Positions 1 to 5,332 of a stretch of DNA of 5,332 nucleotides are shown piece after piece (within the stretch, counting starts at the first letter, position 1; the number at the start of each line of letters is the position of its first letter). The notes below the pieces were generated by a model that did no database searches, was not told where the DNA came from, and saw only the letters and a list, made by a program, of their open reading frames with translations. The stretch covers positions 1 to 5,332 of the forward strand of contig RFHX01000312.1 of NCBI GenBank assembly GCA_003695725.1, written 5' to 3'. The translations under genes were made by a program, and so were the position numbers. The stretch comes from Candidatus Schekmanbacteria bacterium (lineage in GTDB: Bacteria > Schekmanbacteria > GWA2-38-11 > J061).

Positions 1-11
1 CAGAAAAAAAG

Positions 12-623
12 ATGAAACACTATAAGAAGAAAATAATATTAGTCTGCTCTTTCATACTAATCATACTTTTAGAGACCTTTATCCTTGCAAAAAATCCATC
101 ATTTGATGATGCTCTAAAATACAAAAAGAGAGGCGATTGGGAAAATGCTACAAGAACATTTTTGGCATTATTACAAAAAAACAAAAACTGTGCAGATTGT
201 TTCTTTCATCTCGGCGAAATCGAAGAAAACAAAGCCGATTATGAGAAAGCGGCTTTCTATTATGAAAATGCCGCCAAAATAAATCCATTCTTTTATGCAC
301 GACTTGGATATTGCTACCAAACACTATCAAAATGGAATAACTCCATAGAATCATTCAATAAATATCTAAAAACCTATCCTAATGACATAAAAATTATGGC
401 GGCATTAGGTATTTCATTGCGAAAAGCAGGAAGAATTAAGGAAGCAGAAAAAATCTTCAAAGAAATCCTTGAAATAAAACCACAAAATCTAACTTCTATC
501 TTTAACCTTTATATTATTTATTCGAAGGCAGGAAATTCCAAAATGAAGGAATTCTACTATAAAAAATATAAAACTGTCTCGAATTTAGTTGACTCTCAAA
601 AAGTCATAGATAATGAAAACTGA
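12..623 (+). CDS. Membrane-anchored or exported TPR-repeat protein
   Basis: 203 residues. The N-terminus is a short lysine-rich stretch (KKK at 5-7) followed by a hydrophobic helix at about 8-25, so the protein is probably secreted or held by an uncleaved anchor with the rest outside the cytoplasm. From about residue 30 there are four to five TPR-like helix pairs of 32-34 residues: roughly 31-60, 61-92, 93-125, 126-159 and a degenerate last one at 160-190. Typical signs are FHLGEIEENKADYEKAAFYY near 65-84, ARLGYCYQ near 96-103, and AGRIKEAEKIF with EILEIKP near 139-157. TPR domains are protein-protein scaffolds with no catalysis, so no specific role can be assigned. Cys12 in the hydrophobic segment follows Val, which does not fit a lipobox. 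The start at 12 is the first Met and has only a purine run (AGAAAAAAAG) before it, not a clear Shine-Dalgarno. The 3' end overlaps the next gene by 11 bases. By hand count of one line (361-420) GC is about 30%, lower than the minus-strand AOR gene. Confidence 0.85.
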   Translation: MKHYKKKIILVCSFILIILLETFILAKNPSFDDALKYKKRGDWENATRTFLALLQKNKNCADCFFHLGEIEENKADYEKAAFYYENAAKINPFFYARLGYCYQTLSKWNNSIESFNKYLKTYPNDIKIMAALGISLRKAGRIKEAEKIFKEILEIKPQNLTSIFNLYIIYSKAGNSKMKEFYYKKYKTVSNLVDSQKVIDNEN

Positions 624-1029
624 AGACAAAAAACAGAGTGTAATTCTTCTTTGGGGACCTGTCATTCTTTGGTATAGCATTATGTTTTATCTCTCGCATC
701 AACCTAATCTCAATTCAGGTTTGGCATATGATTTTCTCTTGAGAAAATGTGCTCATATATTTGAATTTGCTGTTTTGAGCTTACTTATTTTCAACGCCAT
801 ATGGAAGAGCAATTACTTCAAAGAAAAGAAAGACCTCCGCTTGAGCTATTCAATAATGACAGTTTTTATTGTTTCTCTATCTTTGGCAGCCAGTGATGAA
901 ATACATCAGTCATTTGTGAGAGGAAGACATGGCACTTATACAGATGTGATGATAGATTCAATAGGAATTATGCTTAGCTGTTTAGTCTTAAAAATGCGTC
1001 ATCTTAAATCTTTCAATAAGATTTCTTAG
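613..1029 (+). CDS. VanZ-like small integral membrane protein
   Basis: 138 residues with four predicted membrane helices at about 11-28, 48-64, 78-94 and 112-126. It carries the VanZ-like family pattern: a Ser-His-Gln loop after helix 1 (LSHQP, 27-31), Arg44-Lys45-x-Ala-His48-x-x-Glu51 at the start of helix 2, Asp95-Glu96-x-His98-Gln99-x-Phe101-x-x-Gly104-Arg105 after helix 3, and Asp111-x-x-x-Asp115-x-x-Gly118 entering helix 4. VanZ itself gives low-level teicoplanin resistance in the Tn1546 cluster, but most single-domain homologues have no established function, and nothing here (no VanA/H/X neighbours) suggests glycopeptide resistance. The start ATG lies 11 bases inside the end of the upstream TPR gene with no good ribosome-binding site of its own, which points to translational coupling. 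The stop overlaps the stop of the convergent SDR gene. Family assignment is good; the role is unknown. Confidence 0.88.
   Translation: MKTEDKKQSVILLWGPVILWYSIMFYLSHQPNLNSGLAYDFLLRKCAHIFEFAVLSLLIFNAIWKSNYFKEKKDLRLSYSIMTVFIVSLSLAASDEIHQSFVRGRHGTYTDVMIDSIGIMLSCLVLKMRHLKSFNKIS
1006..1024 (-). terminator. Weak hairpin after the SDR stop
   Basis: AAATCTT (1006-1012) and AAGATTT (1018-1024) form a perfect 7-pair, AT-rich stem with a 5-base loop, beginning one base beyond the SDR stop codon on the minus strand. It lies inside the last codons of the VanZ-like gene. No strong U-tract follows (AAGATG comes next), so intrinsic termination would be inefficient at best. Confidence 0.22.
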
Positions 1030-1901
1030 ACTTTTGACCAATCAAAGTTTCGTATGTAATCTTTAAGCGAAGTAAACTCTATTTGGAATGCTTCTTTGAT
1101 TTCACTAATATCGCAAACACTGTCTGTTTCAAGACGCACTAAAAAATCTTTTGAAATCAACTTATTGAATGTAATTGTTGCTAAAAACTTCATTAACCAC
1201 ATTGGGATATGTCTTATCTTAATCTCCTTATTAAAAAACATTGCATAAAACTCAATCAGCTCATTCAATGTTATGACTTCCGGCCCTCCCACAGGAAATA
1301 CTTTATTGTATGCCGCAGGAGTTTGATGAGCTTTTACGAGGCAGTAAGCCAATTCATCAATATTAATTGGCTGTATCTTCATATTGCCGTCGCCGATTAT
1401 TGTAAAAGTATCTTCTTCCTTACATTTTTTGCCAAAATAATAGATAAAATCTGTAAAAAAACCGGATGGCCTAAAAATCGTATATTTTATAGGGCTTTTT
1501 CTAAGCTCTTCTTCCATAAGCCATTTTGCCCTGTGCACTTTTCGAGGAGCATCTTTTGCTGTTTGCAGAGCACTGACATAACTAAAATGTTCAACACCTT
1601 CTTTTATCGATGCATCGAGAAGATTCTTATTGGCTCCATAATCAACATCCATATATGTAAGTTCTGGAGTCTCTTTCTGAAGTCCAACTACACTTATAAC
1701 AGCTTTTACGCCTTTTAACGGCTCATCAAGTCCTTCCCCCTTTGCCAAATCAATAGCAAATGTTTCCACTCCCTCCTGTTTATATGCTTCCAACTTGTCC
1801 GATTTGATATCAATACATCTAAAATCAGTACCATATTCTTTTCTTAAAACCCTATACACAGCACTTCCAAGCTGGCCTGCTGCACCTGCTAATAGAATCA
1901 T
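1026..1901 (-). CDS. Atypical SDR / NmrA-like NAD(P)-binding oxidoreductase
   Basis: 291 residues from the preferred start at 1901. A Met six codons upstream (1919) is also in frame, but the codons between the two form the purine-rich tract AGGGGAGGGAGG, a strong ribosome-binding site for the second ATG, and the Rossmann first strand begins directly at that Met. Residues 6-12 (GAAGQLG) are the GxxGxxG dinucleotide motif of atypical or extended SDRs. Other SDR signs are VDYGANKNLLDA (86-97), SYVSAL (107-112), a lysine at 126 in HRAKWLMEEEL and FRPSGFF (143-149). The position four residues before Lys126 is Val, so the classical YxxxK tyrosine is absent, as in many NmrA-like and divinyl-chlorophyllide-reductase-like members. 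The GDGNMKIQPINIDELA stretch (170-185) resembles the latter group and also NDUFA9-like proteins. Substrate and cofactor preference (NADH or NADPH) cannot be read from the sequence. It is the last gene of the AOR cluster, 18 bases after the FrhB-like gene. Confidence 0.87.
   Translation of the reverse strand: MILLAGAAGQLGSAVYRVLRKEYGTDFRCIDIKSDKLEAYKQEGVETFAIDLAKGEGLDEPLKGVKAVISVVGLQKETPELTYMDVDYGANKNLLDASIKEGVEHFSYVSALQTAKDAPRKVHRAKWLMEEELRKSPIKYTIFRPSGFFTDFIYYFGKKCKEEDTFTIIGDGNMKIQPINIDELAYCLVKAHQTPAAYNKVFPVGGPEVITLNELIEFYAMFFNKEIKIRHIPMWLMKFLATITFNKLISKDFLVRLETDSVCDISEIKEAFQIEFTSLKDYIRNFDWSKV
1030..1048 (+). terminator. Weak hairpin after the VanZ-like stop
   Basis: ACTTTTGA (1030-1037) pairs with TCAAAGT (1042-1048) as a 7-pair stem with one bulged T and a CCAA loop, directly after the VanZ-like stop. 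Only a short T run (1048-1050) follows. It is embedded in the final codons of the SDR gene on the other strand. Confidence 0.22.
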
Positions 1902-1904
1902 TTG

Positions 1905-1916
1905 CCTCCCTCCCCT
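1905..1916 (-). promoter_or_regulatory. Shine-Dalgarno tract deciding the SDR start
   Basis: Read on the minus strand this is AGGGGAGGGAGG, followed by CAA and the ATG at 1901-1899. The upstream GGAGG sits 7 bases before that ATG and a second GGAGG-like register sits 3 bases before it. If the ATG at 1919-1917 were used, this tract would be translated as Arg-Gly-Gly-Arg. That upstream ATG directly abuts the TAA of the FrhB-like gene and has no comparable site before it. The tract is the strongest ribosome-binding site in the window. Confidence 0.75.
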
Positions 1917-1919
1917 CAT

Positions 1920-3173
1920 TTATTTGTCCTGAAAAAGTGGATTAAATATTCCTCTCTTCTCTCTTTCAGACTTAACAATCTTATAGAAGGCATCCCTCTT
2001 AACTGCTTGAATAAGGCGAATTCTGTTTACACCTTTTATTGAACTCTCCTTTCCCTGTTCGAGCATCATTTGTCCTGAAGGTGGAGCAGATTCAAATTCG
2101 CCAGTGTCAAGGTATCTGCCATATCCAATAGAATCAACCTCAAAAACATTGGCTTCGAGAAGCGCCTCTAATAATTCACTTTTCCCCATATCGACATTCT
2201 TGACCTTTATCAGTCCCTCTTTTTCCATTTCTGAAATTATTGTATCAGTTTCTTCACTTCTTGTAATGATATCGTTCCATCCCCACTCTTCACTCATACA
2301 CTTTCCAAATGTTATATCAGCAAGTTTTGCAGAATATGAAGGATAACAACATAGACATCCAATATTTGCTACAGAGAAATCACCCATTTTGCCAAAATCA
2401 TCGATTTCACTGCCATCTTTTAATCGCGCAACAGATTTTCCTTTCCAATTATAAAATTTGCTCAACTCTTCCTCCTGCCTATTAACTTTTGCAAGAAGCT
2501 CATCGACTCCATTTTTCCTGAACGAGAAAAAACAATTCAACCCTATTACATATTTAATGTTCTCAGTCAGCCTTTTGCATATCTCTTTAGATTTATCTCC
2601 ATATTCTGCAAGCCACATTGCTTTCCTTATTCCTTGAATATGGCAGGGTACGCCAACAATGGCTGACTTATCGCCATCTGCAGGAAGTTTTGCCAATATG
2701 GGATTTACACAAGGTTTCGTATCTGCACAGGATATGATTTCATCTCGAGTTTTGGCATTGAAAGGAATCGGATGACCACAAAACTGATTCTTGGGATGTT
2801 CACAACTTGTAAGCAATGCATTGTCGATTTCACCTTTTCCCAAAAGATAACATAAAAGAGTTGTCGTTACTCCTCCGCTGTAAGCCCTATCAAGTATTTC
2901 CTCGTCCGTAGAGCGGCCAAGCAATATTCGACAAAAAGGACCCAAAAGCTCTTCTTCATTATGAGGCTTATTTTGTTTTTTCACAAAATCCTTTATGGAT
3001 GAGAAACAAAACTCATTTCTAGGACAAACCTCGAGGCAAATACCGCAAGATGTGCAATTCTCGTTAACTTGTGGTTGGCAAGAATCGTCTAACTCTATTG
3101 CGCCCTCAGGACAGGCAGCAACACATAAGCCACAGCGCGAACAAGCTTCGCTTTCAACAATTTTGGCAATCAT
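1920..3173 (-). CDS. FrhB-like iron-sulfur flavoprotein (F420 hydrogenase/dehydrogenase beta family)
   Basis: 417 residues. Two ferredoxin-type [4Fe-4S] motifs open the protein: Cys11, 14, 17, 21-Pro and Cys40, 43, 46, 50-Pro. Then come the FrhB N-terminal domain (RAYSGGVTTTLLCYLL, 96-111, the SGGxxT signature; GVPCHIQGIRKA, 174-185) and the C-terminal domain (GLNCFF, 211-216; Cys273-x-Cys275-Cys276 followed by LADITFG, 284-290; GWNDIITRSEE, 298-308). Family members bind FAD and shuttle electrons between iron-sulfur clusters and F420, ferredoxin, or a substrate such as a chlorophyll derivative (7-hydroxymethyl-chlorophyll a reductase, BciB). Total length and the two-cluster front end match the stand-alone redox members rather than the shorter hydrogenase subunit FrhB. 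Lying after AOR and the sulfur carrier, it is a good candidate electron acceptor for the AOR, but that is inference. No signal peptide or membrane helix is seen, so it should be cytoplasmic. The start at 3173 fits the N-terminal cluster spacing, though its Shine-Dalgarno is poor. No hydrogenase large or small subunit is present. Confidence 0.9.
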   Translation of the reverse strand: MIAKIVESEACSRCGLCVAACPEGAIELDDSCQPQVNENCTSCGICLEVCPRNEFCFSSIKDFVKKQNKPHNEEELLGPFCRILLGRSTDEEILDRAYSGGVTTTLLCYLLGKGEIDNALLTSCEHPKNQFCGHPIPFNAKTRDEIISCADTKPCVNPILAKLPADGDKSAIVGVPCHIQGIRKAMWLAEYGDKSKEICKRLTENIKYVIGLNCFFSFRKNGVDELLAKVNRQEEELSKFYNWKGKSVARLKDGSEIDDFGKMGDFSVANIGCLCCYPSYSAKLADITFGKCMSEEWGWNDIITRSEETDTIISEMEKEGLIKVKNVDMGKSELLEALLEANVFEVDSIGYGRYLDTGEFESAPPSGQMMLEQGKESSIKGVNRIRLIQAVKRDAFYKIVKSEREKRGIFNPLFQDK

Positions 3174-3238
3174 TATTTTCTGCCGAAAGATGTTTATTGC
3201 CTGATTTTTTAATCAAAATCCCAAAGGGGAAAACTTAA
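3174..3238. other. 65-base gap between sulfur-carrier and FrhB-like genes
   Basis: This is the longest gene-free stretch in the window. It contains two very weak inverted repeats: TGATT/AATCA at 3202-3206 and 3211-3215 with a TTTT loop, and TCCC/GGGA at 3219-3222 and 3227-3230 with an AAAG loop. On the minus-strand transcript the second would be followed by UUUU. Stems of 4-5 pairs are too short to call a terminator. No convincing -35/-10 pair was found. The FrhB-like gene is most simply read as co-transcribed with the genes upstream. Confidence 0.4.
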
Positions 3239-3472
3239 TCAACCTCCTTCAACGGGAGTCATAATCACCACTTCAGCACCATCTTCAATAACCGTGTCAT
3301 TCTGGCTATGTCTGCCATTGATTATCACTATTTTGCGCTCTTCCTCCGGAATATTGAGATACTCGAATAAATCTCCAACAGTTGAACCATTATTCAATTC
3401 AATCGTAAATTTCTTTTTCCCTTCCGGTGCATATTTTATTAGATTTGCAAATAACTCTACCCTTATTTTCAT
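3239..3472 (-). CDS. MoaD/ThiS-family ubiquitin-like sulfur carrier
   Basis: 77 residues with the beta-grasp layout of MoaD/ThiS: first strand KIRVELFANL (2-11), second strand KFTIELNNGSTVGDLFEYL (21-39) with the usual Gly-Ser-Thr-Val turn into the helix, IVIINGR (48-54), the DTVIEDGAEVVIMTPVEGG end (59-77), and a C-terminal Gly-Gly directly before TGA. Proteins of this family are adenylated at the terminal glycine by an E1-like enzyme (MoeB, ThiF or HesA type), converted to a thiocarboxylate, and donate sulfur to the dithiolene of molybdopterin/tungstopterin, to thiamine thiazole or to tRNA. Sitting 19 bases after the AOR gene favours a tungstopterin role. MoaD-like genes often accompany AOR-family genes, but no E1, MoaE or other cofactor genes are in view. 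The ATG at 3472 is the only sensible start and has just a distant AGGG 14 bases upstream, so coupling to AOR translation is likely. The gap contains TTTTTTGAAAAAA. Confidence 0.9.
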   Translation of the reverse strand: MKIRVELFANLIKYAPEGKKKFTIELNNGSTVGDLFEYLNIPEEERKIVIINGRHSQNDTVIEDGAEVVIMTPVEGG

Positions 3473-3491
3473 ATTTTTTCAAAAAACCCTA

Positions 3492-5327
3492 TTAGTTGTC
3501 TTTCAATCCTAATTCTTTCAGTTTTTCATCTGTGGGAATGCCATTCTCATCCCAACCGCGAAGTTTATAATATTCATCCAACATCTCATCAAGATGGACA
3601 ACCAATCCTTTCGCCGGACCTTCGGGCATCGGATTCTTCGTAAGTCTCTCTGGCAAAGAATCATCTTTTCTTGAAAAACCTGCATTCACCATAAACAATC
3701 TCTCTGCATTAAAAATTCTCTCTCCTGCCTTTTGTACTTCATCAACAGTATATCCTGCGCCTGTTACAGCATTCAGTATTTTGCAAAAACCTTCAGGTAC
3801 GACTTCGAGTTCAGGCGTTACATAATAACGGATTGCAAAAAAGTAGCATACGCCTGTTGAATCAGTAATAGCAGACATCTCCTGATGAATCTTGACCAAG
3901 CGGGGTTTTGTTTTCCAATCCTGTGGGTCAACCAATGTGGGAACGCCAAATACTTCGAAATAGGCAGTTTGAGCCCGCATATGGGAACCCCCAATTGGGG
4001 AAGTTGCATAGGCAAGTGCCAATCCTTGAATACCCTGAGGATGGTAACCGGCTAAATCCTGTTTTTTAGATACCATAGCAAGCTCAGGATGACCATATTG
4101 TTCAGCCATTCTGTAACTGCCCTCTGCCAAGATGTCGCCAAAACCCTCTCTATAACCGGTTTTTTCTGTAAATTCGACAATCGCTTTTGCATCCCCCCAG
4201 CGTAAAGGTTTGCCAATATCCTCCTCTGAGACATAACCTCTTTCATAAAGCTCCATTGCACAGGCAATTGCAGAACCCATAGAGATAGTATCCATCCCAA
4301 GGTCATTACAGATATAATTTGCTTTAAGGACTGCTGCAAGATTGTCGTTCATACAATCAGGCCCAAAAGCATAGATTGTTTCATACTCGGGTCCCTCTCC
4401 TTCACCCTCAAAACCCGGGTCTGTAACCTTTGTTCCTCTTCCACAGCCGATCGGACAATCTGCGCAAAATTTTGGTTTTTGAAGATACTTTTTAACCATT
4501 GTTTCAGCACAAACCTTTTCCCAATTGTCAAATTGACCAAATTGAAAATTCTTTGTAGGAAGAATTCCTATTTTCTGATTCGATCCTACTGCATATGAAG
4601 TGCCATACTGTCTAAGGATAGGTGTGGTGCCCTTGTTAGCTTCTCTAAATTTGTTGATTGATTCCGTCTTGAGTTTTTTGAATTCCTCTTCATCATATAT
4701 TGGAACAGGAGAAGTGCCTCTAACAACTATAGCTTTCAGGTTTTTCGATCCCATAACAGCGCCAACACCAGAACGAGCGGCAGAACGGTCTTTATCATTG
4801 ATAACAGCCGCAAATCGCACTAATCTTTCGCCTGCAGGACCGATACAGGCAACCTTTGCATTAGGATCTGTTTCCTTATATAAGATTTCTGTAGTTTCAC
4901 TAACTCTTTTGCCCCATAAATGCTCTGCAGACCGAAGTTCACACTTCCCATTATCAACCCAAAGATATACCGGCTTTTCAGATTTCCCTGTAAATATAAA
5001 AGCATCGTATCCTGATAGTTTCATCTCTTTTGGAAATTTTCCGCCTGAATTTGAGCAAGTAATTGAACCTGTAAGAGGCGACTTAGTCATTATCATATAG
5101 CGGCTGCCAGTAGGAATTCTCGTCCCGGTAAGGGGACCCACAGCCATTATCATTATATTTTCAGGTGCATAGGGATCTGTTTTTGGATCTAACTCCTTGT
5201 TTAGATAATAAATTCCCAATCCTCTCCCTCCTAAATAATCCCTTGCCACCTTTGGATCGAGCTCTTCTTCTTTTATTTCATTCGTTGATAGATTAACTCT
5301 TAAAACTTTGCCTCTCCATCCATACAT
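3492..5327 (-). CDS. aor: Tungsten-dependent aldehyde ferredoxin oxidoreductase (AOR family)
   Basis: 611 residues, the usual length for AOR (Pyrococcus furiosus AOR is about 605). The enzyme oxidises aldehydes to carboxylic acids, or reduces acids in reverse, using a tungsten bis-pyranopterin and one [4Fe-4S] cluster with ferredoxin as the classical partner. The start MYGWRGKVLRVNLS is typical. SNSGGKF (92-98) and the signature RSGVGAVMGSKNLKAIVV (185-202) belong to the N-terminal domain. Cluster ligands are Cys288, Cys291 and Cys295 in CADCPIGC, plus Cys494; DSTGVC (489-494) matches the DxxG(L/V)C pterin-contact motif. The partner motif near 341-346 is NDLGMD, a mild variant. Glu314 and His449 correspond by position to the active-site Glu and His of the archaeal enzyme. 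The C-terminal signature is intact (YYKLRGWDENGIPT, 586-599). The start at 5327 is supported by the family N-terminus and by GGAAA just before it at the window edge. It is the first visible gene of a four-gene cluster. The aldehyde substrate cannot be told from the sequence. No frameshift or missing key residue is seen. Confidence 0.96.
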   Translation of the reverse strand: MYGWRGKVLRVNLSTNEIKEEELDPKVARDYLGGRGLGIYYLNKELDPKTDPYAPENIMIMAVGPLTGTRIPTGSRYMIMTKSPLTGSITCSNSGGKFPKEMKLSGYDAFIFTGKSEKPVYLWVDNGKCELRSAEHLWGKRVSETTEILYKETDPNAKVACIGPAGERLVRFAAVINDKDRSAARSGVGAVMGSKNLKAIVVRGTSPVPIYDEEEFKKLKTESINKFREANKGTTPILRQYGTSYAVGSNQKIGILPTKNFQFGQFDNWEKVCAETMVKKYLQKPKFCADCPIGCGRGTKVTDPGFEGEGEGPEYETIYAFGPDCMNDNLAAVLKANYICNDLGMDTISMGSAIACAMELYERGYVSEEDIGKPLRWGDAKAIVEFTEKTGYREGFGDILAEGSYRMAEQYGHPELAMVSKKQDLAGYHPQGIQGLALAYATSPIGGSHMRAQTAYFEVFGVPTLVDPQDWKTKPRLVKIHQEMSAITDSTGVCYFFAIRYYVTPELEVVPEGFCKILNAVTGAGYTVDEVQKAGERIFNAERLFMVNAGFSRKDDSLPERLTKNPMPEGPAKGLVVHLDEMLDEYYKLRGWDENGIPTDEKLKELGLKDN

Positions 5328-5332
5328 TTTCC

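Larger units (their letters stand above)
1026..5327 (-). other. Predicted four-gene operon: AOR, sulfur carrier, FrhB-like, SDR
   Basis: Four same-direction genes are separated by gaps of 19, 65 and 18 bases (the last counted to the preferred SDR start), with no convincing promoter or terminator between them. The upstream promoter is outside the window, so more genes could precede AOR. Grouping an AOR with a Gly-Gly-tailed carrier and an iron-sulfur flavoprotein makes functional sense as enzyme, cofactor sulfur donor and redox partner. Membership of the SDR is supported only by spacing and direction. Confidence 0.7.

Noticed and set aside
27-50. Lipoprotein signal peptide on the TPR protein (Cys12 in the hydrophobic segment)
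   Set aside because: The residue before Cys12 is Val, and the cysteine lies at the start of the hydrophobic stretch rather than after it. It does not fit a lipobox.
613-1029. Glycopeptide resistance gene
   Set aside because: Only VanZ-like family similarity is present. No vanH/A/X/Y or regulator genes are nearby, and most family members are not resistance genes.
12-1029. Horizontal acquisition of the left gene pair because of lower GC than AOR
   Set aside because: The difference (about 30% in one sampled TPR line against roughly 43-52% in sampled AOR lines) can come from lysine-rich and hydrophobic protein composition. No mobile-element or insertion-boundary signal was seen.
1209-1718. 169-codon open frame on the plus strand, antisense to the SDR
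   Set aside because: The product is rich in Cys, Phe, Ile and Lys with no recognisable domain, and the opposite strand encodes a clear SDR with motifs in order. It is a shadow frame.
3202-3230. Possible terminator or attenuator between the sulfur-carrier and FrhB-like genes
   Set aside because: The two inverted repeats have stems of only 4-5 pairs, one almost entirely AT. They were noted in the gap entry but not called as a terminator.
3185-3243. Promoter upstream of the FrhB-like gene (TTGATT as a -35)
   Set aside because: No matching -10 hexamer lies at 16-18 bases. The nearest AT-rich candidate is about 22 bases away.
3239-3250. Perfect Shine-Dalgarno-like GAAGGAGGTTGA at the end of the sulfur-carrier gene
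   Set aside because: It is explained by the codons for the required Glu-Gly-Gly end. No start codon follows at a usable distance, and the next gene starts 65 bases later.
3474-3486. TTTTTTCAAAAAA inverted repeat between the AOR and sulfur-carrier genes
   Set aside because: With a single-base centre and only A/T pairs it cannot form a stable hairpin, and simple homopolymer runs are expected in AT-rich spacers.
4600-5100. 166-codon open frame on the plus strand inside the AOR gene
   Set aside because: It is antisense to the conserved N-terminal AOR domain and has no family resemblance or ribosome-binding site. It is a shadow frame.

Overview
The window holds six complete protein-coding genes and almost no free intergenic DNA. 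It looks like an anaerobic, moderately AT-rich prokaryote, more likely a bacterium than an archaeon. The basis is a tungsten-type aldehyde ferredoxin oxidoreductase, an eight-cysteine ferredoxin-type flavoprotein, a VanZ-like membrane protein, and a strong Shine-Dalgarno tract before one gene. The sequence alone does not support a finer taxonomic call. No rRNA, tRNA, CRISPR array, insertion sequence or phage gene was seen.

Left part (12-1029, plus strand): a membrane-anchored or exported tetratricopeptide-repeat (TPR) protein overlaps by 11 bases with a small four-helix VanZ-like membrane protein. The pair is probably translationally coupled and may be the tail of an operon that starts left of the window.

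Right part (5327-1026, minus strand): four genes are read in the same direction, in the order aldehyde ferredoxin oxidoreductase (AOR), MoaD/ThiS-like sulfur carrier, F420-hydrogenase-beta (FrhB)-like iron-sulfur flavoprotein, and atypical short-chain dehydrogenase/reductase (SDR). Gaps are 19, 65 and 18 bases (the last with the preferred SDR start). The promoter would lie beyond base 5332. The AOR keeps all four cluster-ligand cysteines. The small carrier has the free Gly-Gly tail needed to donate sulfur to a pterin dithiolene. The FrhB-like protein has two N-terminal [4Fe-4S] motifs and a flavin/F420-type domain, so it is a plausible electron acceptor for the AOR. The SDR may act on a related carbonyl or enoyl substrate, or pass reducing equivalents to NAD(P). 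Joint function is inferred from gene order only.

The two blocks converge tail to tail, and their stop codons overlap at 1026-1029. A weak hairpin follows each stop, inside the opposite gene. The most interesting item is the AOR-carrier-FrhB-SDR cassette, which could be a self-contained tungsten oxidoreductase module with its own cofactor sulfur donor and redox partner.
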